Shown in pieces: positions 18,491 to 27,661 of a stretch of 64,000 bases of DNA (within the stretch, counting starts at the first letter, position 1; each line of letters starts with the position of its first letter). Below the pieces are notes generated by a model. The model ran no database searches and was not told the origin of the DNA. It saw only the letters and a list, made by a program, of their open reading frames with translations. The stretch spans positions 1-64,000 of the forward strand of contig NZ_JARAJZ010000003.1 of the NCBI RefSeq assembly GCF_028765345.1, read 5' to 3'. The position numbers and the translations under genes were made by a program. The stretch is from Sporolactobacillus sp. CQH2019 (lineage in GTDB: Bacteria > Bacillota > Bacilli > Bacillales > Sporolactobacillaceae).

Positions 18491-20101
18491 TTAGTGTGTC
18501 CTGATGTCTTTGCGGCGCACCAGCAATAGTACCGAAATACAGCCGATCAGGAGCATTCCGCCCGCAAGCCAGACGACGTCGGCTGTAGAAGAGAGGAATG
18601 CACCTTTGGCGGCAGTATGCAAAGACGGAAACAATGGACTATGAATGTAAGGATTAGTCTGTCCGGAACTCCCTTTTAATCCCAGACTGCCGGCCATGGG
18701 GCCTGCCTGCTGGATGCCGGAGATGATGCTGCGCCGAACGCTGCTCCCGAGTCCTGCCAGATGCAGTGCAGATATTTTAGCTGCGATCAAAGTATTATAA
18801 CGCTGGTTCAGAAGCGCACCGAGCAGGGCGATGCCGAATGCTGTGCCCACCTGCCTGCATAGGTTATTGGCACCTGATGCCATGCCCGCCAGTCTTGGCT
18901 CTGCCGTTTCCATTGCAACGGCGGACATGGGGGGATTGACAATCCCGATTCCGATACCGGACAGGATCAGGCCCGGCAACAGAACGATCCATTGATTCGG
19001 TTCACTGGCGCCGCCGAGCCTGGTCATCAGAAGGACCCCTGCGCAGCAGAGGGACATTCCGATGAACATCATCCACTTCGCGCCGACTCTGTCGGTCAGG
19101 CGTCCGGCCAGCGGTGCGCCGACCAGAACGAGCAATGACAAGGGCAGAAGACGCAGCCCGGCCCCGAGAGCATCAAAACCGAGCAGGTTCTGCAGATACA
19201 GGCTCAAGTAGAAGAACAAGGCGTACATGCCGCTGCTGACCGTGAAGCCGGCAATGGCCGCTCCCGTAAAGCTTGGCACCTTGAACAAGCGCGGGTCAAC
19301 CATCGGATGTTTTATTCGAGGTTCAATCAGTATGAATGCCAGCAGGGCCAGCCCCGAAATTACGAACAGTGTCAGGATGTAGCCGGATGTCCATCCTTTC
19401 GAACTGCCCTCCATCAATGCAAGGATCAGGCAAAACATGCTTGCTGTAATGGTCAATAAGCCGAAAATGTCGATTCGACGGGGAGCGGCTTCGTCTCTGG
19501 AATCATGAATGGCCCAGGCAGCGATGGCGATGCCGATAATACCGATCGGAATATTGATATCGAAGATCGACTGCCAGTTAATGTTCTGTACCAAGATGCC
19601 TCCGAGCAAAGGTCCGATCGCGGTGGCCAGTCCCGCAACGCCTCCCCAGATTCCAAAGGCTGTCCCGCGTTCGCGCCCGTGAAATGTGCTTGATATCAGC
19701 GCCAGGGAGAGCGGCATCATTGCCGAGCTGCCTAACCCCTGAATACCTCGGGCAATGTTTAACACCTCAGCGGGTGTGAGCGTTCCTATATGGATGTCAC
19801 CGGCTACGGCGCATAGAAAGGAGCCGATTGTAAAAACGGCCACACCAAAGATGAATACTTTTTTTCTGCCGAAAATATCACCCAGCCTGCTGGAAGTTAC
19901 CAGCAATGCAGCAAAAACCAGCGAGTAGGCATTCATGATCCATTCGAGATTGGAAATCGACTCATTCAGATCATGCTGAATACTGGGCAAAGCAACATTG
20001 ACGATCGTTACGTCCAGTAATGACATGAACAGACCGAAACAAATTGCGCCGAGTGCCCACCAGCGCCTCCACTGATTTTGAACTTCATTGTTTGAACCCA
20101 T
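18491..20101 (-). CDS. DHA2-family MFS drug efflux transporter (EmrB/QacA type)
   Basis: About 536 residues with 14 predicted membrane helices. Seen: motif A-like GRLTDRVGAKWM and SRLGDIFGRKKV, motif C-like GLATAIGPLLGG, and the opening LDVTIVNVALPSIQ with the acidic residue typical of DHA2 proton antiporters. The frame also offers a GTG at 20122, but AAGGAG 12 bases ahead favours the ATG at 20101. It lies immediately behind the padR gene and is almost certainly its co-transcribed target. Cargo unknown. Confidence 0.9.
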   Translation of the reverse strand: MGSNNEVQNQWRRWWALGAICFGLFMSLLDVTIVNVALPSIQHDLNESISNLEWIMNAYSLVFAALLVTSSRLGDIFGRKKVFIFGVAVFTIGSFLCAVAGDIHIGTLTPAEVLNIARGIQGLGSSAMMPLSLALISSTFHGRERGTAFGIWGGVAGLATAIGPLLGGILVQNINWQSIFDINIPIGIIGIAIAAWAIHDSRDEAAPRRIDIFGLLTITASMFCLILALMEGSSKGWTSGYILTLFVISGLALLAFILIEPRIKHPMVDPRLFKVPSFTGAAIAGFTVSSGMYALFFYLSLYLQNLLGFDALGAGLRLLPLSLLVLVGAPLAGRLTDRVGAKWMMFIGMSLCCAGVLLMTRLGGASEPNQWIVLLPGLILSGIGIGIVNPPMSAVAMETAEPRLAGMASGANNLCRQVGTAFGIALLGALLNQRYNTLIAAKISALHLAGLGSSVRRSIISGIQQAGPMAGSLGLKGSSGQTNPYIHSPLFPSLHTAAKGAFLSSTADVVWLAGGMLLIGCISVLLLVRRKDIRTH

Positions 20102-20125
20102 ATCACCTGCTAGCTCCTTCACTGT

Positions 20126-20677
20126 TTATTTATTTTTTTCAGCCTCGACAGATGCCAAACGCTTGTCAACCCACGTCAGTTTGGCCTGCATGACATTCAT
20201 GTCGTAGTCTGAGACGGTCAGAATGTTGGGACGTTCACCTTCATCTATGTTCGGATTTTTCCTGATTCGTTCCGTTAATTCTTCAACGCCGCTCAGCAGC
20301 ATTTCCAGGAAGATCTTGTACTGGAGCAGAATGTCCCGCTGCAGCTCTTTAGACACATATTGAAACTTGCTCAATTTCACACGAAACAAATCTTCTGTAT
20401 CGTTGTTGTGTTCAAAAGGTTTCTGCATCAGCCGCTCAAATTCGCTGCTGCCTGACGGGGTAAGCTCATACACCTTTCGCGGCCTCCCTTGTCCCGTCCC
20501 CGTTTCGCCCGGAATTTGGCGGATGAATCCGTCGTCTTCCATGCGCCGTAAAACGGGGTATAATGTGCCCCAGCTAATCGGACGCAGCGGTCCCAGCACC
20601 GCTGAAATGTTGCTGTGTAACAGATACCCGTGCATCGGTTTTTGTTTCAGTTCGCCCAGTATGAACAATTCATACAA
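20126..20677 (-). CDS. PadR-family transcriptional regulator
   Basis: 183 residues from a TTG at 20677 chosen because GGGAGG lies nine bases upstream and homologues begin LYELFILGELKxxPMHGYLL. The PadR winged helix covers about residues 1-85 (WGTLYPVLRRMEDDGFI, GRPRKVYELTPSG), followed by a coiled-coil-rich C-terminal dimerisation domain typical of PadR subfamily 2 (VirR-like C-terminus). It likely represses its own gene and the DHA2 pump, probably at the repeat at 20720. Confidence 0.9.
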   Translation of the reverse strand: MYELFILGELKQKPMHGYLLHSNISAVLGPLRPISWGTLYPVLRRMEDDGFIRQIPGETGTGQGRPRKVYELTPSGSSEFERLMQKPFEHNNDTEDLFRVKLSKFQYVSKELQRDILLQYKIFLEMLLSGVEELTERIRKNPNIDEGERPNILTVSDYDMNVMQAKLTWVDKRLASVEAEKNK

Positions 20678-20719
20678 TCCGGATCGCCTCCCAAAACGTA
20701 AAATCAGATCTAACGAACT

Positions 20720-20739
20720 GATATAACTAAATATATATC
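20720..20739 (-). promoter_or_regulatory. Inverted repeat upstream of padR
   Basis: GATATA-N8-TATATC lies 43 bases before the TTG start. The AT-rich dyad is of the kind bound by PadR proteins. Inferred autoregulatory site. Confidence 0.4.
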
Positions 20740-21059
20740 GCAACGTTATAAAAAGCAAATATAAAATTTTATTCGAATGATTTTGCGAATGACAGATCTC
20801 GGGCGAAAGCAGGGGTGAAATACGGAGCCTATTATTTTCCGGCTGTTTTTAATAAAGGGAAGATTTTAGAAAGAAATTTTTATTTCATAATTTGCATGTG
20901 CGGTTAAAACAGACAGAGGTATCAATGCAAAAACGCTGTGGGAGGGAGCGTGATATTGTGCTGAATCTTGCAATTGATAATGAGTGAAGACTCTGCTACT
21001 CTAAATTCGTGCAAAATCCGTTTTACAATGTATACAGATCTTAAGTGGAGGATAAGAGC

Positions 21060-21810
21060 TTGGATAGCAGCATTCAAAATAAAAGATCGGCAGTTGCCTT
21101 CTACTTGTTGGTTTTCATGCTTTCAATACTCTTCTGGCTGTTCGGTGCTTTTGCCGGATTCCTGTCGAAAGAGCTGCGATGAATTTACCGGTGAGCTCTC
21201 TCATGACTTTCTTGACCTCTTTTGGCGGCCGTGACTCTTGTCTATGGAAAGGAAAAATCCCAAGGAATCACAGAAAATTATTTAAGAACGTTTTTAAAAT
21301 CAGGGGAATTAAACGACTTCGGACACTGCCCACCTTATTCCTAATGCCGGCCATACTGCTGCTGTCTTATTGGGTGATGGTATTTCTAAGACTGCCGCTT
21401 CCCAAAGCACATCTTTCATTTCCGCAGTGCCCATCCTTTTGATTGAGTTTTTTATTGCTTGGTGAAGAAACAGGCTGGATGGGATTATGTCATTGAATCA
21501 TTCAGCAGCCGATGGAGCGCATTAAGAATCGGCATAGTTATGGGCGCAATATTGGGAATATGGCACGTAATCCGCTCAGGCCGGACATGGCCTGTCATGG
21601 ATTGTGTGGCAGTGTCTGTTTTCCGTTACGGCCCGCATACTCATGATCTGGTTATATAACAACAACGGAAAATGCGTACTGACTGCCGTTTTCTTTCATG
21701 CCACGATCAATGTCAGTGACACACTGTTTCCGAATAATGGATCCTATTATAACCCTGCTGTTACCGCAATCATTACTATTATCTTTACTGTGATCATCAT
21801 ATCTATATGA
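21060..21810 (+). pseudogene. CPBP-family intramembrane protease, multiply frameshifted
   Basis: A GGAGG site precedes a TTG at 21060. Frame pieces in order are an N-terminal membrane helix (AFYLLVFMLSILFWLFGAF), a middle piece (21179-21442), the catalytic block EEIGWMGYVIE with the downstream WHVI, and a C-terminal piece (21604-21810) with FFHATINVSD. EExxxxR/W, and HxxxN-type motifs mark a CPBP (Abi/CAAX-like) protease. At least three frameshifts or nonsense changes separate the pieces, so no intact protein can be made. Confidence 0.75.
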
Positions 21811-21916
21811 GGATCAAAAAATTTATCGCGGTTTAGATACGCACAAAATTAAATAGTCATTTTGTAATACTCAACTAAGTAAAACGGGACCCGGATCCGG
21901 ATGGACGGAACAGCAG

Positions 21917-22130
21917 TTCGGCCGGTAGCCCCCCCGAATTTGGCCGGAGGGAAACCCGATTCGGCCGATAGACCCCTGGATTTGGCCGGAAGGAGGCCCG
22001 ATTTGGCCGATAGCCCCCTGGATTTGGCCGGAAGGAGGCCCGATTTGGCCGATAGCCCCCTGGATTCGGCCGGAAGGAGGCTCGATTCGGCCGATAGCCC
22101 CGCGAATCCGGCCGATATTCGCTATTCTAC
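21917..22130. repeat. 21-bp-period tandem array 1 (core TTYGGCCG)
   Basis: Ten units whose core TTTGGCCG/TTCGGCCG begins at 21917, 21939, 21960, 21981, 22002, 22023, 22044, 22065, 22086 and 22107 (the last as TCCGGCCG). Spacing is 22 once and then exactly 21. Between cores lie 13 variable bases, alternately GAAGGAGGCCCGA-like and ATAGCCCCCTGGA-like, so a 42-bp double unit is also repeated. A lone further core sits at 22384. The array is open in one frame as a heptad repeat, which I take as a side effect of the period rather than a protein. Confidence 0.85.
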
Positions 22131-22431
22131 TTGTGATATTTCACAAAGCAGGATTGCCTGCCATTTTAAAGGAGGAAACTCAGATTATTGCAGATCGGGC
22201 CTGCTTGAAACTGTGCAAGGGTACACCCATCATTTTTTATATCGCTCTTAAATAATCAGGCCTTCATAAGCATCATGTCATTATTACTGGAATGATCGTT
22301 TTATTCGAGTTAGGGATACTTTATTCGTATAACCTTGATTAGCCTGATTGAATGGTTTTAATCAGGAATTATCCGTTAGCGAATTTGGCCGCTGATTATG
22401 ACAAATGAACCGATTAAGAAATATTTTTGAT

Positions 22432-22469
22432 ATGTAAGCGTTGACACATAGCTATATTGATGTTTTAAT
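22432..22469 (+). promoter_or_regulatory. Promoter of the GntR-PTS operon overlapped by a cre site
   Basis: Perfect -35 TTGACA at 22441-22446 and TTTAAT at 22464-22469, spacing 17. The cre-like ATGTAAGCGTTGACAC at 22432-22447 fits the consensus except for its last base and covers the -35 box, so CcpA would compete with polymerase. Confidence 0.7.
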
Positions 22470-22476
22470 AGATGTA

Positions 22477-22490
22477 GTTGTTATAACAAC
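22477..22490 (+). promoter_or_regulatory. Perfect palindrome, likely GntR-family operator
   Basis: GTTGTTATAACAAC, a perfect 14-bp dyad just downstream of the -10 box and 32 bases before the regulator gene. Position fits self-repression. Confidence 0.65.
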
Positions 22491-22521
22491 ATAACAAGTT
22501 AAGAAAGCCGGGTTAACCCTC

Positions 22522-23232
22522 ATGGCTAATATTGTTCCACTTTATCAAAGCATGCTTAATGATTTGATTCGGCAAATTGAATCTGGGGAGCTTCCGGAGG
22601 ATAGTAAATTACCTTCGGAACAAAAACTGGGTGAGATTTACCACGTCAGCCGGATTACTGTTAGACGCGCACTAACAGAACTGGAAAATAAGCAATATAT
22701 CTCTAAAAAACAGGGGCAAGGTTCGTTTGTTTTACGAAGAGAGGATGAGAATCTAGGAGTACGTTATCTGAATGTCCGTCAAATCATTGAACAAACGGAA
22801 GCGATCGCTAAGATGAAACTATTGTCTTACCAATTGCTTGTGAATGAAGAACTGCCTGACATGCGGGAAAAGCTAGATCTGACGAGCGATGATTATATGT
22901 ATGCAATTGAAAATATGTTCTATGCCGATGATCATCCGGTTTTTCATCAGAAGATATATTTACCGTATGAACGTTTTCCAAGTATTTATCATAGTGAACT
23001 GGCTAATAATGGTGATGTAATTCCGTTTCTTATTAAGAAATATAACTTAGACGTTCAATTTTTTACTCACTCAAAAGCAGGTCTAATTAGCAAAAAGAAT
23101 CGAAAATTGTTTAATCTGAACGTCGGTGACCCGCTCGTTGATGTGTATACACATGGAATTGAACAGCGAAAAGTTGTTTATTACAGTGAAGCTACAGTTG
23201 TGGGCAACCTGATCATGTACATCACTGGGTAA
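22522..23232 (+). CDS. GntR/HutC-family transcriptional regulator (UTRA domain)
   Basis: 236 residues. The winged helix is at about 1-75 (LPSEQKLGEIYHVSRITVRRALTELE is shortened here to its core SRITVRRALTEL), with KKQGQGSFV as wing, and a UTRA ligand domain follows (about 95-232, ENMFYADDHPVFHQKIYLPYE region, FFTHSKAGLI). Such regulators sense phosphosugars. It is first in an operon with four PTS genes (gap of 18 bases to IIB) and is expected to repress it through the dyad at 22477. Confidence 0.93.
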   Translation: MANIVPLYQSMLNDLIRQIESGELPEDSKLPSEQKLGEIYHVSRITVRRALTELENKQYISKKQGQGSFVLRREDENLGVRYLNVRQIIEQTEAIAKMKLLSYQLLVNEELPDMREKLDLTSDDYMYAIENMFYADDHPVFHQKIYLPYERFPSIYHSELANNGDVIPFLIKKYNLDVQFFTHSKAGLISKKNRKLFNLNVGDPLVDVYTHGIEQRKVVYYSEATVVGNLIMYITG

Positions 23233-23250
23233 GAAGAATTGAGAGGATGA

Positions 23251-23739
23251 ATGATTGTGGCTTCTCCGGATATAGTTTTGACACGAATTGATAATCGATT
23301 GGTCCATGGACAAGTCGGTGTAGTTTGGACGTCATCGGTTGGCGCTAACTTATTGCTGGTCGCAAATGATGACACGGCGAATGATGATCTGCAACAGCAA
23401 TTAATGGCTGCGACTGCTGAAACCTCGGGTGTTGGTATCCGTTTTTGGACCATTGATAAAACGATAAAAAATATTAGTCGCGCAAGTGCAAGCCAACACA
23501 TCTTTTTAATTGTGCGTAATCCGCAGGATGCCCGCCGTCTGGTTGAAGGCGGTGTTCCGATTAGAAATTTGAATATTGGCAATATGCACTTTTCGAGCGG
23601 AAAAAAACAAGTGACAAAGTATACGTATATGGACGAACAGGATAAAGCTGATTTGAAAGCTTGTGTTGAAAGCGGTGTAAATGTGTATATTCAGGAAACA
23701 CCGGAAGATAAAAAAATTCCTGTGGAAGAAGTGATCTAG
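23251..23739 (+). CDS. PTS transporter subunit IIB, mannose/fructose/sorbose family
   Basis: 162 residues. The phosphorylated histidine is in the family motif LTRIDNRLVHGQVGVVW at about residue 19. GAGAGGATGA precedes the ATG. It passes phosphate from IIA to the sugar carried by IIC/IID. One base separates its stop from the IIC start. Confidence 0.93.
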   Translation: MIVASPDIVLTRIDNRLVHGQVGVVWTSSVGANLLLVANDDTANDDLQQQLMAATAETSGVGIRFWTIDKTIKNISRASASQHIFLIVRNPQDARRLVEGGVPIRNLNIGNMHFSSGKKQVTKYTYMDEQDKADLKACVESGVNVYIQETPEDKKIPVEEVI

Positions 23740-23740
23740 A

Positions 23741-24538
23741 ATGCAAGTGACGCTTATTCAGGGGCTCCTGATTGGTCTTTTTGCCATTATTGCCGGAGTT
23801 GACTTCTGGCTGGAAGGTTTATATCTGTTCCGGCCAATGATTGTATGTACGGTGACTGGTATCATTCTGGGGGATCCGACCCTAGGGATCATTGCAGGAG
23901 GTTTAACAGAGCTGGCATTTGCAGGACTGACTCCAGTCGGCGGAACTCAACCGCCTAACCCAATTATGGCTGGTGTAATGACTGTTGTGCTTGCTTATAC
24001 AACCGGCAAGACACCCGCTGCGGCCATTGGCCTGGCGTTACCCTTTAGTATTTTGATGCAATATATCATTCTGTTCTACTATTCAGCTTTTTCCGTTTTG
24101 ACAAAGAAATTAGATGACTATGCAGCACATGCAGAAACGCGGAAATTTTCAATGCTTGCATTACTGCCGACTGTCATTGTTGCCTTATCATACGGAATCA
24201 TTGCGTTCCTCTGTGTCTATGGTGCCCAGGAACCCATGAGGGCATTGGTTAATGCAATGCCTGTCTGGCTGAGCCATGGTTTTGAAATTGCAGGCAGTAT
24301 TTTACCGGCGGTTGGGTTTGGCCTCTTACTGAAGAGCATGTTGAAAACAGAATATGTGCCTTACTTGTTATTGGGATTTACGGCTGCCTGCTTCATTAAA
24401 TTCGGCAATTTAATGCCGGTCGCCGTGATCGGTGTCGCATTAGCTCTGATTGAATTCTATCGTGATCAGAAAGATAAGAAGATGAAAGATATGATTAGTA
24501 ATGCAAGCGGAAACGGGGATGATGGCGGTGGCATCTGA
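23741..24538 (+). CDS. PTS transporter subunit IIC, mannose/fructose/sorbose family
   Basis: 265 residues, hydrophobic, with about seven membrane segments. The family signature GGLTELAFAGLTPVGGTQPPNP lies near residue 55 (cited in part). Together with IID it forms the sugar channel. Closest in feel to AgaC/SorA-type proteins for amino sugars or sorbose, but specificity cannot be read from sequence alone. Confidence 0.92.
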   Translation: MQVTLIQGLLIGLFAIIAGVDFWLEGLYLFRPMIVCTVTGIILGDPTLGIIAGGLTELAFAGLTPVGGTQPPNPIMAGVMTVVLAYTTGKTPAAAIGLALPFSILMQYIILFYYSAFSVLTKKLDDYAAHAETRKFSMLALLPTVIVALSYGIIAFLCVYGAQEPMRALVNAMPVWLSHGFEIAGSILPAVGFGLLLKSMLKTEYVPYLLLGFTAACFIKFGNLMPVAVIGVALALIEFYRDQKDKKMKDMISNASGNGDDGGGI

Positions 24539-25346
24539 TACATCTGCAATGACGGAACGACATAGTCTTACACGTCGTGATATTACGAAACTAGCCATTC
24601 GTTCGATTTTTAATCAGTCCGCAATGAACTATGAACGCATGCAAGCCGATGGCTGGACACTGGCTATGACTCCAACACTGAAGAAAATTTATGGCAAAGA
24701 TAAAGACGGCCTGGCTACTGCTATGAAATCCAATCTAGAATTCATTAATACGAATAATTATGCAGCGCCGCTATTAATGGGGCTGGAGGCCTCACTGGAG
24801 GAACATGGTGAAAAGCGATCAACCATTGATGGTTTAAGAATTGCACTATTTGGTCCATTGGCTGGCATTGGCGATGCAATTACCTGGTTTACGATTTTAC
24901 CAATCGTTGCCGGTATTACCGCATCATTTGCCAAACAGGGCAGTATCCTTGGCCCTTTGGTTTTCTTCATAGTTTATGTTGCCATGTTTCTTGCCCGGAT
25001 ACCTATTGCGCATTTAGGTTATAGTGCCGGGACACGGGCCATTTCTAAAATTCGGGAGAATTCCGCGATTGTGTCGCGGGCTGCCAGTATCCTGGGCTGC
25101 TCGGTTATTGGCGGATTAATTGCAACATATGTTCAAATTTCAGTAAAGACGAATATTCCGGTGACAGCCGGACACACGATTTCACTGCAGACACAATTTC
25201 TTGACCGGATCTTTCCGAACCTGCTGCCGTTAGGCTATACATTCTTACTTTATTGGTTATCAAAAAAGAAAAACGTCAGCCCGGTTATCCTAATTCTTGT
25301 TACATTTGTTTTGGCCATTGTTCTTTCGTGGATGGGGGTTCTTTGA
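24519..25346 (+). CDS. PTS transporter subunit IID, mannose/fructose/sorbose family
   Basis: About 275 residues. Family features include SIFNQSAMNYERMQADGW, FLEFINTN-type packing (LEFINTNNYAAPLLMGL), and the glycine-rich GPLAGIGDAITWFTILPI, followed by C-terminal helices. The frame is open to 24501 and overlaps IIC; ATG at 24519 or 24522 is preferred because of the preceding GGAAACGGGG. The overlap implies translational coupling with IIC. Confidence 0.9.
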   Translation: MMAVASDTSAMTERHSLTRRDITKLAIRSIFNQSAMNYERMQADGWTLAMTPTLKKIYGKDKDGLATAMKSNLEFINTNNYAAPLLMGLEASLEEHGEKRSTIDGLRIALFGPLAGIGDAITWFTILPIVAGITASFAKQGSILGPLVFFIVYVAMFLARIPIAHLGYSAGTRAISKIRENSAIVSRAASILGCSVIGGLIATYVQISVKTNIPVTAGHTISLQTQFLDRIFPNLLPLGYTFLLYWLSKKKNVSPVILILVTFVLAIVLSWMGVL

Positions 25347-25348
25347 GC

Positions 25349-25780
25349 GTGAAAGTCATTGTAACCGGTCACGGTCACTTTGCAACCGGACTGGAATCAA
25401 CCGTTAAATTGCTGGCCGGTCGTCTGCCGAACGTCGGGTTTATCGATTTTACCGGTGATATGGATGAAACTTCGCTGCGGAAAAAGTTTGAGCAGGCAAT
25501 CCGTGACACAGATCAAATCGTATTCTTTTGCGATCTGCTGGGGGGCACACCCTTTAAGGAAGCGGTAAAAATCAGCAGTACGATTGCTGATAAAAAGATT
25601 GCCGTAATAACCGGTTGTAATATTGGATCACTAATGGAGCTCGGATTGCAATTAAGCGGCTACAATGGTACGGCCGATGAATTAGCACAAAAGTTTGTGG
25701 ACATCAGCCGTGCACAGACACAGGTATTCCATCGGCGGAAAATTGAGACAGATACAAATGGCGACAGTGACGGGATATAA
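25349..25780 (+). CDS. PTS transporter subunit IIA, mannose family
   Basis: 143 residues beginning VKVIVTGHGHFATGLEST, with the phospho-histidine of the EIIA-Man fold at about residue 9-11, and DLLGGTPFKEAVK and NIGSLMEL further on. GGGGG lies ten bases before GTG 25349; TTG 25343 is an alternative. The start follows the IID stop closely. It accepts phosphate from HPr and donates to IIB. No hydrolase, isomerase or kinase for the sugar is in the operon. Confidence 0.9.
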   Translation: MKVIVTGHGHFATGLESTVKLLAGRLPNVGFIDFTGDMDETSLRKKFEQAIRDTDQIVFFCDLLGGTPFKEAVKISSTIADKKIAVITGCNIGSLMELGLQLSGYNGTADELAQKFVDISRAQTQVFHRRKIETDTNGDSDGI

Positions 25781-25823
25781 TATCTTATATTATGTAAACG
25801 TCAAAGTAAAACTAACCTTTTAG

Positions 25824-25860
25824 GGTGCGGAGAGTGTAACAATACTTTCTGCACCTTTTT
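25824..25860 (+). terminator. Terminator of the PTS operon
   Basis: GGTGCGGAGAGT pairs with ACTTTCTGCACC (two wobbles) over a nine-base loop, then seven T residues. Confidence 0.8.
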
Positions 25861-26350
25861 TAATTTTATAGTGATGCTGGTGTCACTCAGCGGCAACAAT
25901 CATTCAAATGCGGGTATCCACTATTCTCATGATTCGCAAACGCCTGACAAGCTTCATTTTTACAGCGCGTTTCAGTATCTTTTTAGCGAGACGAGTTAAC
26001 TTCAGAAATTTTTAGAAGAAATCCTAAAATTTTCAGAATCAAAAAATTTTTCCGGTCAAATTGACGTCAAAATTTATAGGTTTCAGAGCGCTTTTCAGAC
26101 CCTTGAAATTTGCATCCTTACGAAGGACCGTAACTGCTCCCTTCGTGAATCTTACCGATGCAGCTTTTATTCTATTATTTCCCGGGAAAACGAGATAAAT
26201 CGTTGCCGGATCTGCGCAAAATAGGGCACGTATTGTATTTTAATGCATTTTTTAGTTGTAAAATAGATAAGAGTCATGGCACAGTGAAGGATTGCGGCGT
26301 CAAATCACTTAGTACTGTATCGCAAAGTTGACGGGAGGTGCGCGAGCGGA
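25861..26350. other. AT-rich gap before mcrB
   Basis: 490 bases without a credible gene. The likely promoter region is near 26250-26270 (TTTTAGTTGTAAAATAGATAAG-like), but the boxes are weak. GGGAGGTG at about 26333-26340 is the ribosome site of the next gene. Confidence 0.35.
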
Positions 26351-27661
26351 ATGATAGATTCTGAAAAACAAGGGGCTGTTCATGTTCCCTGTTACTGGTG
26401 GCTTAATGCCAAGCCGGGCATTTGGAGCTTCTCTGATGTTGGCATCGGAGAGGTACAGAGCTATACATTGTATAATGAAAATGGTCATAAACGGCGAGTA
26501 TTTCAAAACTTTCTGGATGCAAAAGCCGGCGATCTTGTGATCGGCTATGAGTCTTATCCGGTAAAACAGGTTGTAGCCCTTGCGAAAATCATTCGGGAAA
26601 ATGATGGAGAAAAACTATATTTCGAAAAGATTGAAAATGTATCTGTGCCTATCGATTACGCGACACTAAGGGCGTGCCCGGAATTGGAACACATGGAGTA
26701 TTTTGTCAACCCGCAGGGGAGTCTGTTCAAACTGACTGAGGACGAATATGATTTTATTATGGATATGATCCGCGAAGCCAATCCGGCAGAACGGAAACAG
26801 GCTGTTGCCCCCTTTTCTAAAGAAGATTTTCTGAAAGAGGTTTATATGAGCGGTGATCAATATGATACATTGATTTCATTGCTCGAGCACAGGCAGAATC
26901 TTATTTTACAGGGGGCGCCGGGTGTCGGCAAGACCTTTGCGGCGAGACGTCTGGCTTACGCCATGATGGGAGAAAAGGATGACAGCCGTATCGAATTCAT
27001 CCAGTTCCATCAGAGTTACTCTTATGAAGATTTCATCATGGGCTATAGGCCGCACGAAGATGGTTTTGAATTGCAGAAAGGCATTTTCTATCGCTTCTGC
27101 CAGGAGGCTGCAGACCGGCCCGGAGAAGAATTTTTCTTTATTATTGACGAAATTAACCGTGGCAATATAAGTAAAATCTTCGGTGAGCTTCTGATGCTGA
27201 TTGAGAAGGGATACCGCGGGACAAAGGCCACGCTTGCTTATAGCGGCCTGCCATTCTCCGTACCGAAGAACCTGTACCTGATCGGTATGATGAATACGGC
27301 GGATCGCAGCCTGGCCCTGATCGATTACGCTTTACGCAGGCGCTTCAGCTTTTTTGAGATGGAACCGGCATTTAATTCCGAAGGCTTCCAAACCTATCAG
27401 CAGGCTCTTAATAATGATACGTTCACGACTTTGATTGAGCGGATTAAAGAGTTAAATAAGGTCATTGCCGCCGATGATTCTCTCGGCAGAGGATTCTGCA
27501 TCGGCCATAGCTATTTCTGCGGTCAGAAAGAATGCACAGACGCATGGATGTCTGAAGTCGTTGAGTATGATCTTATTCCCATGCTGTCCGAATACTGGTT
27601 CGATGAGCCGGCGAAAGTAAAGAAATGGACGCATATTCTGCGTGGTGTGTTCCGTGACTAA
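26351..27661 (+). CDS. mcrB: EVE-domain McrB-like AAA+ GTPase of a modification-dependent restriction system
   Basis: 436 residues. The first about 140 residues form an EVE/PUA-like modified-base-binding domain (YWWLNAKPGIWSF, FLDAKAGDLVIGYE, VVALAKI). The McrB AAA+ module follows, with Walker A GAPGVGKT at about residue 190, QFHQSYSYEDFIMGYRP, Walker B FFIIDEINRGNISKIFGEL and the sensor MMNTADRSLALID. McrB motors translocate DNA using GTP and drive the McrC nuclease. The EVE domain suggests a modified cytosine as target; the base recognised is not readable. GGGAGGTG precedes a GTG/ATG region. Coupled to mcrC by a short overlap. Confidence 0.9.
   Translation: MIDSEKQGAVHVPCYWWLNAKPGIWSFSDVGIGEVQSYTLYNENGHKRRVFQNFLDAKAGDLVIGYESYPVKQVVALAKIIRENDGEKLYFEKIENVSVPIDYATLRACPELEHMEYFVNPQGSLFKLTEDEYDFIMDMIREANPAERKQAVAPFSKEDFLKEVYMSGDQYDTLISLLEHRQNLILQGAPGVGKTFAARRLAYAMMGEKDDSRIEFIQFHQSYSYEDFIMGYRPHEDGFELQKGIFYRFCQEAADRPGEEFFFIIDEINRGNISKIFGELLMLIEKGYRGTKATLAYSGLPFSVPKNLYLIGMMNTADRSLALIDYALRRRFSFFEMEPAFNSEGFQTYQQALNNDTFTTLIERIKELNKVIAADDSLGRGFCIGHSYFCGQKECTDAWMSEVVEYDLIPMLSEYWFDEPAKVKKWTHILRGVFRD

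Noticed and set aside
21901-22251. A 116-codon plus-strand frame across array 1 as a repeat protein
   Set aside because: No ribosome site, and 21-bp repeats stay open in any frame that lacks a stop in one unit. The period explains the frame.
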